Positions 7,509 through 17,444 are shown, counted from the first letter of the stretch. The stretch: 64,000 nucleotides of DNA from Thioclava sp. GXIMD2076 (GCF_037949795.1 NZ_CP149932.1:2469001-2533000), one strand, 5' to 3'. Numbers and translations: made by a program. Notes: generated by a model from the letters alone, not told the origin.

Positions 7509-10500
7509 TCATGCCATTTTCAAAAGCTCTGCTTCGAACCGCTTGAGCGATTTACGCGCGGCCTGATAGTCGTCGACACCCTTATGCGTGCGCAGTTCGG
7601 GGAACAGCGCAAAGATCTCGTCGCGTTGGGCATTGCCCATGCTGCCGAGCGTCTGGTCACCGGGCTGGAAGCTTTCGGTCCATGCGCCATTCCCCAGAAC
7701 GACTTCATGACGGTCGAACATGAAGTGGAGATAGCTGGTACCCAGCGTCTCGACCGTGGAGACGCCCGCCATGCCCTGCATATGCTTGGCCGAGACGAAG
7801 ACCTCGTGCTCTTCGAAGAAGAGGCTTGTCTGCGCGTTGGCCACCAGCATCCGGTGGTTGGGCGACACGATCATGTCGCGCTCGGGCAGATCGGGGCCCA
7901 GCGAGCCTGCGCGGATCAGAACCGGCTTGAGATGGGGAGCGGCATTCAGCTCGGCCTTGGTCAGATCGCGACGGCCCGCCCAGCGGATCTCCTGGATCCC
8001 GTTATCGCGGGTGATAACCTTGTCGCCCACCTGCAGATCTTCGACCGGCGTCTCGCCATGCGGTGTCGCAATCAGCGTCCCCGGCGTGAAGCACGGCACC
8101 AGTTCTTCAATATCGGTGAAGTTGATCGTCTGGCAGGAATTGGTCGAGGCATTGTAGAACTTGATCGTCCCGTCAAAGCCCGGATTACCATTGGTCTCGG
8201 CCGTTTTGGTAATGCTGGTGACCGTATAGCCCGCCGAGATCAGCCCCGAATAATCGAGCGTATCCCAGTCATTCCCGCCCGAACCGCCCTCAACGGTCAC
8301 GGTCGTATTACTGCCGTTGGTCGCATCGGTGTTGCTGATGATAAAGTCATCAGCATCCGCGCCACCGGCGAGGCTGTCCGAATCCCCGCCCAGAATGGTG
8401 TCATTCCCGGCACCACCCTTGACCGTGTCGACGCCCGAACCGCCTTCGAGGTAATCGGCCCCTGTGCCCCCCGAGAGGGAGTCGTCGCCGGTGCCACCGA
8501 GCAGGGAGTCATTGCCCTGCCCGCCGATCAGGGTGTCATTGCCCTCATCGCCATAGATCGTATCGTCATCGACGCCGCCATCGAGATAATCGTTGCCGGT
8601 GCCGCCATAGATGAGATCGTCGTCATCCTCGCCATAGATGACGTCATCGCCAGCGCCGCCCGAGAGCGTGTCCATGCCGTTATCGGTGACCTTGTCGCCG
8701 TTATCATCCGCGATATTGACGTCATAGCCGATCGGGCCGGCACCACCATAAATGGTGTCATTGCCGTCGCCGCCGTCAATGGAATCGCGCCCTTCGCTGC
8801 CAACGATGAAATCATTGCCCGCGCCGCCCGTGACGGTGTCATCGTCATAGCCCGCGTCGATGCTGTCATCGCCATCGCCGCCATCGATGCTGTCATTATC
8901 ATCGCCGGTGAGGATCGTGTCATTGCCCGCGCCGCCCATGACGGTGTCACGGTCGTTATAGGGATCGGTATCCGCGGAATAATAGCCGCTATAGCCGCGA
9001 TCGGGCAGCGCCGTGGCAGAAGTATCGGCGGTGTTGATGTAATCATCGCCATCGCCGCCATCGACAGAGTCGCTGCCTGCGCCGCCGGTGATGGAATCGT
9101 CGCCGGTGCCACCGCTGATCGTGTCGTTACCCGCATCCCCCAGCAGGGTATCGTTTCCGCCGCCCCCGATGATGGAGTCGTCGCCTGCCCCGCCGGAGAT
9201 ATAGTCATCCCCGCCCGCGCTGAGCACACCATCGGGCGTATCCACCACCGCGCCGGAATTCGAGAGATTGACGTTCAGGACGACGTCGTTGAAATCCTCG
9301 TCGCCGCCGCCATAGATATCCTCGAAGCCGATATTGTAGGAGCCGTCATCCTCCTGGCCCAAGACCGAGGTATGGCTGATCCCGTCGGGGTTCATACCCA
9401 CGTTCTCGCCATAGGCAGAGGAATAATAGGTATAGCCAGCCGAGGTGGTGATACCGATCCCGACGATCTCGCCATCGGTCGTGTCGTAGGTATAGGTCGT
9501 GCCGACGGAATTGGCCGCATTGGCGGTCAGGGTCGTTGTCGTGATATCGCCGGTATCGGGATCGACGCTATAGACGAAGACCGAGTTCACATAGCCCGCG
9601 CTCGTGCTGGTGATGGTCACCGTCAGCGTATTGCCCGCGCTGGTATTGGTCGCGGCGCTATTATCGCCGTAGAGCGTATCGTTACCGTCACCGCCGGTGA
9701 TGGAATCGTTGCCGTCATTGCCCTCGACGTAATCGTTCCCCGAACCGGCAACGATCGTGTCATCGTCGTCGCCGCCATAGAGCGAGTCGGAACCGCCCGC
9801 GCCGTCGATATAATCATTGCCACCATTGCCGTAGAAGACATTGGTATAAGCATCCGAACCGCTGGTGCTTTCACCGTCGAAGCCGGTCAGCGTATCGTCA
9901 TATTCCGAGCCATAGGCCCCGTCGACGCCGTCATACTTGTCGCCATCGGCATAGCCGCCGGTGCCCGACATCGAGGACAGGTTGACATTGACCGCCGAGG
10001 TCGAGCCGGAATAGTCGACCATGTCGAGACCGGTGCCGCCGGAGAAATAATCCGATTCAGCGCCACCGACGAAGGTATCGTTGCCGGCTCCACCCGAGAC
10101 ATAGTCGCTGCCCGTGCCGCCATCGATATAGTCATTGCCGTCCCCACCCCAGATGGAGTCGTTATCGGCATTGCCGTAAAGAGAGTCGTTACCGGCATCG
10201 CCATAGATCTTGTCGGCGCCGTCGCCGCCAGAGATCGCATCAGCATCATCGCCGCCCGACAGGGTATCAGCGCCGGCATTGCCCCAGATATAATCGGTGC
10301 CCGCGCCGCCATTGATGACGTCATTACCGTCATTGCCGGCGATCGCATCATTGCCCGCACCGCCCGTGACGCTGTCGTCGCCGGTGCCCGCATCGATCAC
10401 GTCATTTCCATCGCCACCATCAATGGTGTCGTTGCCATCCTCGCCCCAGATGTAATCGTTGCCCGCACCGCCCGATACATAATCCGCGCCGGTGCCAGCG

Positions 10501-10877
10501 GCGATGGAGTCGTTCCCCGCCTCGCCCATGAGGCTGTCATTACCCGCCTGCCCCCAGACGTAATCATCACCGTCGCCGGCATAGACGGTATCATTGCCGT
10601 TCCCTGCGACGACCGCGTCTTGCGCCGTGCCCGATTTGATCAGGTCATTGCCATCTCCCGCCGAGATGACATCCTGATTGCCGGTGAAGGTGTAGGTGTT
10701 GCCGTAGCTGTCGGTATAAGTATACGTTCCCTTGCCGTCATCCACACGATCGCCGTCGCGGTCGACATAGGTGGCGTCGATGGTATCATTCCCGCTGGTG
10801 CCGCTGACAACGCCGTCACTGCTTGTCGTCCCGCCTGTGTTGCACGAAGGGGCCGTTTTACTCGTAGTATACGTCAT
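7509..10877 (-). CDS. Large RTX calcium-binding protein with DUF4114-like and C-terminal Hint domains
   Basis: A 1122-residue acidic protein. From about residue 30 to 400 and again from about 555 to 860 it is built of RTX nonapeptides (GGxGxDxUx type), interrupted near residues 430-545 by a segment with GFEDIYGGGDEDFNDVV that fits the DUF4114 family. The C-terminal 196 residues are a Hint module with Cys in VPCFTPGTLIATP and VSPNHRML, very similar to the protein encoded just downstream. RTX repeats bind calcium outside the cell after type I secretion (family knowledge). The role could be adhesin or surface-layer-like. The ATG at 10877 is preceded by GAGGTG; a GTG three codons upstream is less likely. 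Confidence 0.88.
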   Translation of the reverse strand: MTYTTSKTAPSCNTGGTTSSDGVVSGTSGNDTIDATYVDRDGDRVDDGKGTYTYTDSYGNTYTFTGNQDVISAGDGNDLIKSGTAQDAVVAGNGNDTVYAGDGDDYVWGQAGNDSLMGEAGNDSIAAGTGADYVSGGAGNDYIWGEDGNDTIDGGDGNDVIDAGTGDDSVTGGAGNDAIAGNDGNDVINGGAGTDYIWGNAGADTLSGGDDADAISGGDGADKIYGDAGNDSLYGNADNDSIWGGDGNDYIDGGTGSDYVSGGAGNDTFVGGAESDYFSGGTGLDMVDYSGSTSAVNVNLSSMSGTGGYADGDKYDGVDGAYGSEYDDTLTGFDGESTSGSDAYTNVFYGNGGNDYIDGAGGSDSLYGGDDDDTIVAGSGNDYVEGNDGNDSITGGDGNDTLYGDNSAATNTSAGNTLTVTITSTSAGYVNSVFVYSVDPDTGDITTTTLTANAANSVGTTYTYDTTDGEIVGIGITTSAGYTYYSSAYGENVGMNPDGISHTSVLGQEDDGSYNIGFEDIYGGGDEDFNDVVLNVNLSNSGAVVDTPDGVLSAGGDDYISGGAGDDSIIGGGGNDTLLGDAGNDTISGGTGDDSITGGAGSDSVDGGDGDDYINTADTSATALPDRGYSGYYSADTDPYNDRDTVMGGAGNDTILTGDDNDSIDGGDGDDSIDAGYDDDTVTGGAGNDFIVGSEGRDSIDGGDGNDTIYGGAGPIGYDVNIADDNGDKVTDNGMDTLSGGAGDDVIYGEDDDDLIYGGTGNDYLDGGVDDDTIYGDEGNDTLIGGQGNDSLLGGTGDDSLSGGTGADYLEGGSGVDTVKGGAGNDTILGGDSDSLAGGADADDFIISNTDATNGSNTTVTVEGGSGGNDWDTLDYSGLISAGYTVTSITKTAETNGNPGFDGTIKFYNASTNSCQTINFTDIEELVPCFTPGTLIATPHGETPVEDLQVGDKVITRDNGIQEIRWAGRRDLTKAELNAAPHLKPVLIRAGSLGPDLPERDMIVSPNHRMLVANAQTSLFFEEHEVFVSAKHMQGMAGVSTVETLGTSYLHFMFDRHEVVLGNGAWTESFQPGDQTLGSMGNAQRDEIFALFPELRTHKGVDDYQAARKSLKRFEAELLKMA

Positions 10878-10889
10878 ACTTTTCACCTC

Positions 10890-11635
10890 ACCTGAAACCG
10901 GCCTTCACTCCGGTAAACAACACAAGCGCTAGGCGCTTTGGAAACGCCGGTCTTCAGCGGGGCAGACTGTGGCGCGAAAGCCTGACCCCTTCGTGATAAA
11001 GCGCGATCGAGACACACGTCCAGAGATCTTTCGCCGATCCCCGATAGGGGGCGAGCGAGTCCAGCGTGAGCCTCTCCGCTGGCCGCAGTCAGATGCCTTA
11101 CCGAAGGGAATACTCAATGGGATTACATAAAAAAAGAGATATTTGAGCGGCACCCCCTTCCGCGCCGTCACCAGCTGAAGCCTTAACCACAACCCACGCG
11201 CGAGGCGTCATATCTTTGCCAAAGTTGTGTCTCGGTATTGGCGACAATTCACGCCAAAACGAGATAAAAACCGAGAGATCGGGGCGATTTCTTGTCGATA
11301 ACCATCTCTCTTGGAAACAATAGACGGCTCTCATCATGCCGATCAGCTTTTTAAAACAGAGGAAAGAATCCGAGAGAGAGGTTAACTCGGCACCAATCAT
11401 TTTCGCTTTAAATGCCAGTTTTCAGCAACATTGTCGCCTGATCCGAAACACTTTCTCGAATCGCGCCAAGGCCGTCTGTCTGGTAAATCAATCAGCGCCG
11501 ACCTGACTGTTGGGAGAAGCCTGCCCGGACAACCGCTGCCAGCCCCAGATCGTCTGCAGACGAACAGGCCCCTCATAGACATGGTGGCGAGGGACGCGAC
11601 AGGCAGACATTGCCCGCCTGCCCGACGATACGATC
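10890..11635. other. Long intergenic stretch
   Basis: About 750 bases between the RTX gene and the GntP gene with no convincing coding region on either strand. The part next to the RTX gene presumably holds its promoter. No repeat or RNA motif was recognised. Confidence 0.5.
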
Positions 11636-13039
11636 TCAGCCGATGGCCGGAAGCAGGTTCATAACCAGCACCATCGCGAGACCGACCAGCGCCACGATGG
11701 ACTGGATGATCGAGATAGACAACGTAGCTTCTTTCATCGACATGCTGAAGCTTTCCTTCACCAGCCAGAATCCCGCATGGTTGGCATAGTTGAAAAACAG
11801 CGACCCCGCCCCGATCGAGAGCGCCAGAAGCGAGGTATTCACATTGCCCGCCCCCGCAAGCGGCGCCAGAAGGCCCGCCGCCCCCACGATCCCGACCGTG
11901 GCCGACCCCGTCGAGACCGAGAGCAGCATGGCAATGATCCAGCCGAGAAGAAGGGGCGAGAGATGGAATTGCAGGCTCAGATGCATGATCGCATCGCCCA
12001 CATTGGCGGCCGCCAGAACATGCTGGAAGGCACCGCCGCCCGCAATGATCAGCAAGACATTCCCGATCGGACGCAGGCTTGCCGTCATTGAACTGCGCAG
12101 AACCTCCGCATCCCCCTGCCGCAGATAGACGAGCACAAGAGCCGCAAACAGCACGCTGAGTAGCATGGCAATCACCGGATTGCCGAGGAAAGCCGTGACC
12201 GTCAGCAGGCCCGATCCCCCGGGCAGAGCGAGCTGGGTGAGAGAGTGCAACAGCATCAAAAGCGCAGGCATCAGCGCCGTCAGCAAGGACAGCCCTGCCG
12301 AAGGGGGCTGCATCGCGGACCTGTCCTCCCCCGTCTTCTCGGTAAACTGGGAAATCATCTCCCCATCGGGGCGAACGGCGGCAAGCTTCGGCGCGATAAA
12401 CCGGCCGTAGACCGGTCCGGCCAGAATGATTGCGGGAATTGCCGCGCAGAAACCGTAGATCATGGTCGCACCGACACTAGCGTCAAGCGCCGCAATGGCC
12501 GTCAGCGGACCGGGATGGGGCGGAACCATCCCGTGCATCGAGGCCAGCGCGGCAATGACGGGAACCCCCACAAACATATAGCTCGAGCCCCTGACCCCCG
12601 ACGGGGTCTCCGATGCGCTTTTCAGCTTCCGCGCCACGGAGAAGATCAATGGCAGCATGACCACCAGACCGACCTCGAAGAACATCGGGATCCCCACCAC
12701 GAAGGCGGTCGCCGCCATAGCCCATGGCAGAAGATGTGCGGGCGTCTTGCGGATCAGGGCCTCCGAGATGCTCTCTGTCACGCCAGTATCGGCAAGGATC
12801 TTGCCCAGCATTGCGCCAAGCGCGATCACGAGACCGACGCCGCTCAGCGTTTTTCCCGCGCCTCCGGTCATGGTGGAGACGATCTTGTCTACGGGCATTC
12901 CCACGGCCAGTCCGACAGCCAGTGCTGTAACCAGAAGCGCCAGAAGTGGATGGAGCCTGATCCGCGAGACGATCAGCCCCACGAGGAATAGAACGCCAGC
13001 CAAAGCGATAGCCAGTAATTGGATGTCGGAACTCGTCAT
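11636..13039 (-). CDS. GntP-family gluconate/hydroxy-acid permease
   Basis: A 467-residue inner-membrane transporter with twelve or more hydrophobic segments. Conserved GntP blocks are visible: GAMLGKILADTGVTESIS, FVVGIPMFFEVGLVVMLP, HGMVPPHPGPLTAI and GSATVGIVGAAGLLAP. The family imports gluconate and related sugar acids by proton symport. The start chosen has GGGGAGAT directly upstream; the longer frame starts nine codons earlier without support. No gluconate kinase or dehydrogenase is adjacent, so the substrate is open. Confidence 0.9.
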   Translation of the reverse strand: MTSSDIQLLAIALAGVLFLVGLIVSRIRLHPLLALLVTALAVGLAVGMPVDKIVSTMTGGAGKTLSGVGLVIALGAMLGKILADTGVTESISEALIRKTPAHLLPWAMAATAFVVGIPMFFEVGLVVMLPLIFSVARKLKSASETPSGVRGSSYMFVGVPVIAALASMHGMVPPHPGPLTAIAALDASVGATMIYGFCAAIPAIILAGPVYGRFIAPKLAAVRPDGEMISQFTEKTGEDRSAMQPPSAGLSLLTALMPALLMLLHSLTQLALPGGSGLLTVTAFLGNPVIAMLLSVLFAALVLVYLRQGDAEVLRSSMTASLRPIGNVLLIIAGGGAFQHVLAAANVGDAIMHLSLQFHLSPLLLGWIIAMLLSVSTGSATVGIVGAAGLLAPLAGAGNVNTSLLALSIGAGSLFFNYANHAGFWLVKESFSMSMKEATLSISIIQSIVALVGLAMVLVMNLLPAIG

Positions 13040-13373
13040 ATCTCCCCTATACTTGTTACACGACACGCGGCCCGATCAGGGCCGGAAGATGCGGGGCCTC
13101 CACCTGCATCTCTCGGGTCCGGCAACATGGCGCAACTGCTTGAAGGGCAAACAGCCATGCATATGTCCGAACGAGCGCATAGCGTCCATCGGGCAAGCAT
13201 TTGTCAATCTCGCGGGCTTCACGAAGTCGTATACGATCCGTGATCCGTGGAGCGGACCCAGATGCGTCCGGCATCTGCGGCAGAACGCGCAGCTTCACCT
13301 GCTCGAGCAGAAAGGCCCGACCCGCCATGCCACTTATCGGCAGAGGCTGATCTCTCCGGCCTCTCGGAAAAGA
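13040..13373. other. Intergenic stretch between GntP and TetR genes
   Basis: About 330 bases upstream of the GntP gene and downstream of the TetR gene. It must hold the GntP promoter. No coding region or hairpin of note was recognised. Confidence 0.45.
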
Positions 13374-13973
13374 TTATCGGGAGAGGACGCGCAAACCCGC
13401 AATAAGCGTGCGCAGGACATCGCGCAGGCGTGTCTCCACCTCTTCGGTATCGGCGTCGAGATAGTCCAGAACCAGCCGCGGATGGTTGAAGCCATACATC
13501 GCCTGCTGCACCAGACAGGCTGCATGGATCGGATCTTTCAGACCGGGGATCGCCTGCACCAGAAGCTTGGCAATCTGGTCACGCCAGATGGATTTGTAAC
13601 GCTGGACGACGTCGCGCAACCGGTCGGAGGCCTCGCAATAGGCCTCGTAAAGCTCGGGATCCTTCACCGCCGCCTCGCGTTTGAGCCGCAGCCGCTGGAT
13701 CAGCCAGCTTTCAAGTCGCTCTTCAGCGGTGCCGGGACCCGAGACCGCCGCGCGCAACTCCTCATGTGCCAGATCCAACCAATGGCCCACCACCGCATCC
13801 AGAATATCCGCCTTTCCCGAAAAATGGGCATAGAGCGCGGCATGACTGACCCCCAGTTCGGCCGCCACATCAGTGACACGGAACTTGCTATATCCCACCG
13901 CTTTTATGCGCTGCTGGGCCACCTCGACCGCACGGCATTTCAACGTTTCGGAGGAAAGTCCTGTTCTGGGCAT
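13374..13973 (-). CDS. TetR-family transcriptional repressor
   Basis: A 199-residue regulator. The N-terminal helix-turn-helix region, FRVTDVAAELGVSHAALYAHFSGKADILDAV (about residues 30-62), is typical of TetR/AcrR proteins. The C-terminal part is a variable ligand-binding domain with a TetR_C-like pattern. It is divergent from an MFS transporter with about 100 bases between, including a palindrome that fits a TetR operator. It probably represses itself and the efflux gene until an inducer binds. The inducer is unknown. Confidence 0.9.
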   Translation of the reverse strand: MPRTGLSSETLKCRAVEVAQQRIKAVGYSKFRVTDVAAELGVSHAALYAHFSGKADILDAVVGHWLDLAHEELRAAVSGPGTAEERLESWLIQRLRLKREAAVKDPELYEAYCEASDRLRDVVQRYKSIWRDQIAKLLVQAIPGLKDPIHAACLVQQAMYGFNHPRLVLDYLDADTEEVETRLRDVLRTLIAGLRVLSR

Positions 13974-14022
13974 AGGTCCGGCCTCGGGGATTTACTGCAC
14001 TTGAATATCTACTTCTTACAAG

Positions 14023-14037
14023 TTACAGAATTTGTAA
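14023..14037. promoter_or_regulatory. Probable TetR operator
   Basis: TTACAGAATTTGTAA has 5-bp perfect arms around a 5-base centre and lies between the divergent TetR and MFS genes, extended imperfectly by AGT/ACT on the outside. A related TTACA copy sits just to its left. Confidence 0.6.
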
Positions 14038-14070
14038 ACTGTAATCCCCTCATTGTCATAGGTGCCTCCC

Positions 14071-15255
14071 ATGGGTTCTTTGCTGAAGGACCGTCGCGCC
14101 GTTGCATTGCTGCTCGCCGCCACGCTGACGGTCATGTCCAACGCCATCATCAGCCCCGGCCTTCCAGGCATCGGGGCCTATTTCGCAGGCACCCCGAATG
14201 CCGATCTGCTGACCCCTCTGCTGATCACCGCCCCCTCGCTGACCGTCGCGATCATCGCCCCGTTTGCGGGTTTCGTGGTTGACCGTGTGGGGCGCAAGGC
14301 CATGCTGATCACCGGTGCCGCTTTGTTCGGGCTTGCGGGCAGTGCCGGGCTCTGGGCCCCCACTCTCCCTGTGCTACTCGGCACCCGCCTCGTTCTGGGG
14401 GTGAGCGTCGCCATGCTGATGACGGCGATGACCGCGCTGGTGGCACAATATTTCCATGGCGCCGAACGTGGCAGGTTCATGGGCCTACAGATGACCTTCA
14501 TCAATTTCGGCGGGTTGATCTTCATCGCTGTGGCCGGACAGCTGGCCAACCATTCCTCCTTCTATCCGTTCGCGCTCTATCTGGCGGGCCTCGTCTATCT
14601 GCCGATCCTCTATCTGTGCCTCGACGAGCCAAGGAGCCACGCGCATACGGATGGCAGCCACCCCAGCTCGCAGGGTCAGGACGGCTGGCCCCTGGTTCTG
14701 GGGCTCGGACTTCTATTGATGGCGCTGACCTTCGCCACCTTCTATATCCTGCCCACGCAGATCGCCTTCTATCTGCGCCAACTCGGCCATGCCGATCCGA
14801 GCACCGCCGCCCTGATGATGGTCTGCGTCACCTTCGCGGCGGGCGCTATCGCAATGGTCTATCCGTTCCTGCGCCGCACGCTCGGGCGCGGCGGAGTACT
14901 GGCGGCGGGGTTTGTAATGCTTGCGGCGGGCTTCCTGCTGATGAGCTATGTCCAGCTGGTGCCGATGATCGCCGTCGCCTCGCTCTTCGTTGGCATGGGG
15001 CCCGGTCTGATTGTGCCCACGCTCTTCAATTCAACGCTGGATGCGGTGCCGATGCGCCATCACGGCATGGCGTCGGGCGCACTGACCTTCAGCCTGTTCA
15101 TCGGCCAATTCATCTCGCCGATCCTGACCCAGCCTCTGATCACGGCGGGCGGTTTCCACCTCGCCTTTATGGCCTTCTCCGTGGCCGCTCTGGCAGGTGC
15201 ACTCCTTGCCGCACTGATCTTCCGCGAGCGCAAAAGCGCCTTTGCGCGCGCCTGA
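14071..15255 (+). CDS. MFS transporter, probable drug efflux
   Basis: A 394-residue major facilitator with twelve predicted membrane helices. The loop 2-3 motif reads GFVVDRVGRKAML, which is the MFS signature, and motif-C-like glycine-rich helices are present in the first half. The ATG at 14071 has AGGTG upstream; a GTG three codons earlier is weaker. Its pairing with a divergent TetR gene points to inducible export of a toxic compound, but the substrate is not evident. It is followed directly by insertion-sequence remnants. Confidence 0.88.
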   Translation: MGSLLKDRRAVALLLAATLTVMSNAIISPGLPGIGAYFAGTPNADLLTPLLITAPSLTVAIIAPFAGFVVDRVGRKAMLITGAALFGLAGSAGLWAPTLPVLLGTRLVLGVSVAMLMTAMTALVAQYFHGAERGRFMGLQMTFINFGGLIFIAVAGQLANHSSFYPFALYLAGLVYLPILYLCLDEPRSHAHTDGSHPSSQGQDGWPLVLGLGLLLMALTFATFYILPTQIAFYLRQLGHADPSTAALMMVCVTFAAGAIAMVYPFLRRTLGRGGVLAAGFVMLAAGFLLMSYVQLVPMIAVASLFVGMGPGLIVPTLFNSTLDAVPMRHHGMASGALTFSLFIGQFISPILTQPLITAGGFHLAFMAFSVAALAGALLAALIFRERKSAFARA

Positions 15256-15342
15256 GGATCGACCGGTCCTATGGTAATCCCCCCTGATCCTAAAGGAATG
15301 CGGAAGTAGAATTTTCTCGGCAGGATGAACGAGGAGATTCCG

Positions 15343-15574
15343 ATGAAGAACACACGTTTCACCGAGGTCCAGATCATGGGCGTGCTGCGCCAGGTGGAAG
15401 GCGGTGTGCCAGCAGCCGAGCTTTGCCGTGAGCACGGGATGAGCAGCACGACACTGTACAAGTGGCGCGCCAAGTATCGTCAGCGAGATGAAGGCGATAG
15501 CGGAGGAGAATCGCCGCCTGAAGCGCATGTATGCTGACGTCAGCATGCAGAATGATCTGCTCAAGGAGGCCTGA
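15343..15574 (+). pseudogene. IS3-family transposase orfA, frameshifted
   Basis: The N-terminal part (KNTRFTEVQIMGVLRQ, followed by an HGMSSTTLYKWRAKY helix-turn-helix) is a typical IS3 OrfA. After KYRQR the frame is lost, while the expected C-terminal coiled coil ([20 protein letters not shown]) continues in another frame up to the TGA at 15572. A short deletion near 15480 explains the break. GAGGAG precedes the ATG. Confidence 0.75.
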
Positions 15575-15579
15575 AGTCG

Positions 15580-16152
15580 CCAACTCAACGCCGGGAGTTG
15601 GCCGTAAAAGCGGTGGCGATGAAGGGCGTCAGCATTGCGCTAGCGTATCGGGCCTTCGATGTCAGCGAGACGTGCTTTCGATACAGCCCGAAGCTCGATG
15701 ACGAGAACGAACAGATTGCCGGTCTGCTGCCCGGACTGACAAAGGCAAAGAAGACCTGGGGCTTCGGCCTGTGTTTTCTCTACATGCGCAACGTCCAAGG
15801 GCACGGGTGGAACCACAAGCGCCTATCCCGGATCTACCGCGAGCTGGAGCTGAATCTCAGGATTAAGCCCAGCAAGCGGCTGAAGCGGGACAAGCCAGAG
15901 GCGTCGGCGGTTCCAGAGGCCGCGAACGAAGTCTGGTCGATGTATTTCATAGCAGACCGCCTCGGGGACGGTCGCCAGTTCCGGCTGCTGAACGTCCTAG
16001 ACGATTTCAACCGCGAAGGCCTAGGGATCGAGATCGACTTCTCGCTCCCCGCTGGGCGCGTTGTCCGAGCGCGTTGTCCGAGCGTTGAACCAGATCATCG
16101 AATGGCGCGGCCCGCCCAAGACGATCAGGGTCGACAATGGCCCGGAATGGTC
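15580..16152 (+). pseudogene. IS3-family transposase orfB, inactivated and truncated
   Basis: The frame resembles IS3 OrfB ([40 protein letters not shown]). The first catalytic Asp, normally in WSMDF, is Tyr here (WSMYF). A 13-bp tandem duplication at 16056-16081 shifts the frame, after which [20 protein letters not shown] resumes in the next frame with the second catalytic Asp. The gene is then cut off at 16152 by the neighbouring element, so the catalytic Glu is missing. Confidence 0.8.
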
Positions 16153-16181
16153 TGCCCCACTTGAGTGGTCCAGTTTAAAAG

Positions 16182-17100
16182 TTAGTGCATCGTGGGGCTT
16201 TGGTCTACTGGCACGATGCTTTCTGGTGCTGGTGGGCGATATCCCAAAGAGCTATGCGGGCGCAGCGTGTTGTAATGCTGGCGCCAGCGTTCGATCAGGA
16301 TCTGGGCTTCTTTAAGCGAATAAAACACCTCCCCATCAAGCAATTCGTCGCGAAGCCTAGCATTGAAGCTCTCCACATACCCTTCGTCGGGAAAACAGTC
16401 CCCCGGACTGTTTTCTGATCCTCCTCAGTCCCAGGCGATCCCGGCTCGATATAGGCCGTTTTAGCCCCCACCGCCTCGATCCAGTTGCGCAGTTTGGTGG
16501 CAATGAATTCAGGTCCGTTATCGGACCGAATGAACTCGGGCGGGCCTCGCAGGATAAACAGATCAGTCAGCGCATCGATGACGTCGACCGAGTTGAGCTT
16601 GCATTTGACACGTATCACCAGCACCTGCCCTAGGTGTATTCATCGACGATATTGAGCATGCGGTAGGCTCGCCCGTCCGCGGTGTTGTCTTGGACGAAAT
16701 CGTAAGACCAGACGTGGTTCGGCCGCTCGGCCCGCAGCCGAACGCAGGAGCCATCCGCCAGCCAGAGCCGTCCACGTTTCTTCTGCTTTTGCGGCACTTT
16801 AAGCCCCTCGCGCCGCCAAATCCGCTCGACCCGCTTGTGGTTCACACACCATCCCGCCTGGTGCAGCAAGCCAGTGATCTGGCGATAGCCATACCGTCCG
16901 TATTGCCTTGCCAGTTCAATGATGTCAGCGGTCGAGCCAAGGCTTCGTCCTGACGACCGAGCGGGATCTTGCGTTGGGTCGACCGGTGCTGCCCAAGCGC
17001 CTGACAGGCACGGCGTTCGGAGATGCCGAGCGCCGAGCGGACATGGTCGATGCACTGACGACATTGCTGCGGGCTTAGAAGGGCTTCGCGTTCGGGGCTA
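16182..17100 (-). pseudogene. IS3-family transposase orfB, multiply frameshifted
   Basis: Fragments in different frames together match an OrfB: ISERRACQALGQHRSTQRKI, then IELARQYGRYGYRQITGLL to NIVDEYT, then KLNSVDVIDALTDLFILRGP with RSDNGPEF, then ESFNARLRDELLDGEVFYSL. Frames break near 16980 and 16630. Between PGSP and the ESFNARL block, the expected residues are replaced by a hairpin-forming insert at about 16387-16435. The DDE residues survive but no complete protein can be made without several frame changes. Confidence 0.8.
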
Positions 17101-17123
17101 CAAGCCCTCCACTGGAGGGTTTG

Positions 17124-17444
17124 CTACACGCCCCTCATCTTTGCGGCTTCCGTTAGGATCAGCTTGTCGAGTGTCAGATCCGACACGGCGCGCCTGAGCC
17201 GCGTATTCTCTTTCTCGAGTTCCTTCAGTCGCTTGAGCTGATCGCGGTTCATCCCGCCAAACTCACGCCGCCAGCGGTAGTAGGTTTGTTGGTTCGGCAT
17301 GGCCCTCGAACCAGTGGCGGGCACATGCCTCACCGCCAATCTGGCGCACCGCATCCGCCAGATTCGCGCCTTGGCCCTGGCACAGACCTCAACCTGACGC
17401 AGCTTCATGACAATATCTTCCGGCTTTTCGCGTTTGCCTGCCAT
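17124..17444 (-). pseudogene. IS3-family transposase orfA with hairpin insert
   Basis: The start (KREKPEDIVMKLRQVEV) and end (TYYRWRREFGG, then RDQLKRLKELEKENTRLRRA) are standard for this IS3 OrfA type. In between, one frameshift and an extra segment of about 38 bases with a palindrome (17296-17329) replace the expected helix-turn-helix residues. The frame stays open but the DNA-binding part is scrambled. Confidence 0.7.

Larger units (their letters stand above)
15270..16152 (+). mobile_element. Truncated IS3-family element
   Basis: This region carries orfA and orfB remnants of an IS3-family transposase. The left end was not resolved precisely; the right end is lost where the next element begins at 16153. 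At least three lesions are present: a deletion frameshift in orfA, loss of a catalytic Asp, and a 13-bp tandem duplication. Confidence 0.75.

Noticed and set aside
8400..10600. Regularly spaced short DNA repeats that might suggest a CRISPR array
   Set aside because: The period is 27 bases and encodes RTX nonapeptides in one open frame; there are no identical repeats with unique spacers.
7584..10895. A reading frame of 1103 codons on the plus strand opposite the large RTX gene
   Set aside because: It is the mirror of the repetitive RTX coding sequence, with no ribosome-binding site and no recognisable family. The minus-strand gene has full domain support.
10929..11600. Several short frames on both strands between the RTX and GntP genes
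   Set aside because: None has a ribosome-binding site, plausible codon use or family match.
12657..14282. A 541-codon plus-strand frame covering the GntP and TetR genes
   Set aside because: It crosses two well-supported minus-strand genes and their intergenic region and has no recognisable domain.
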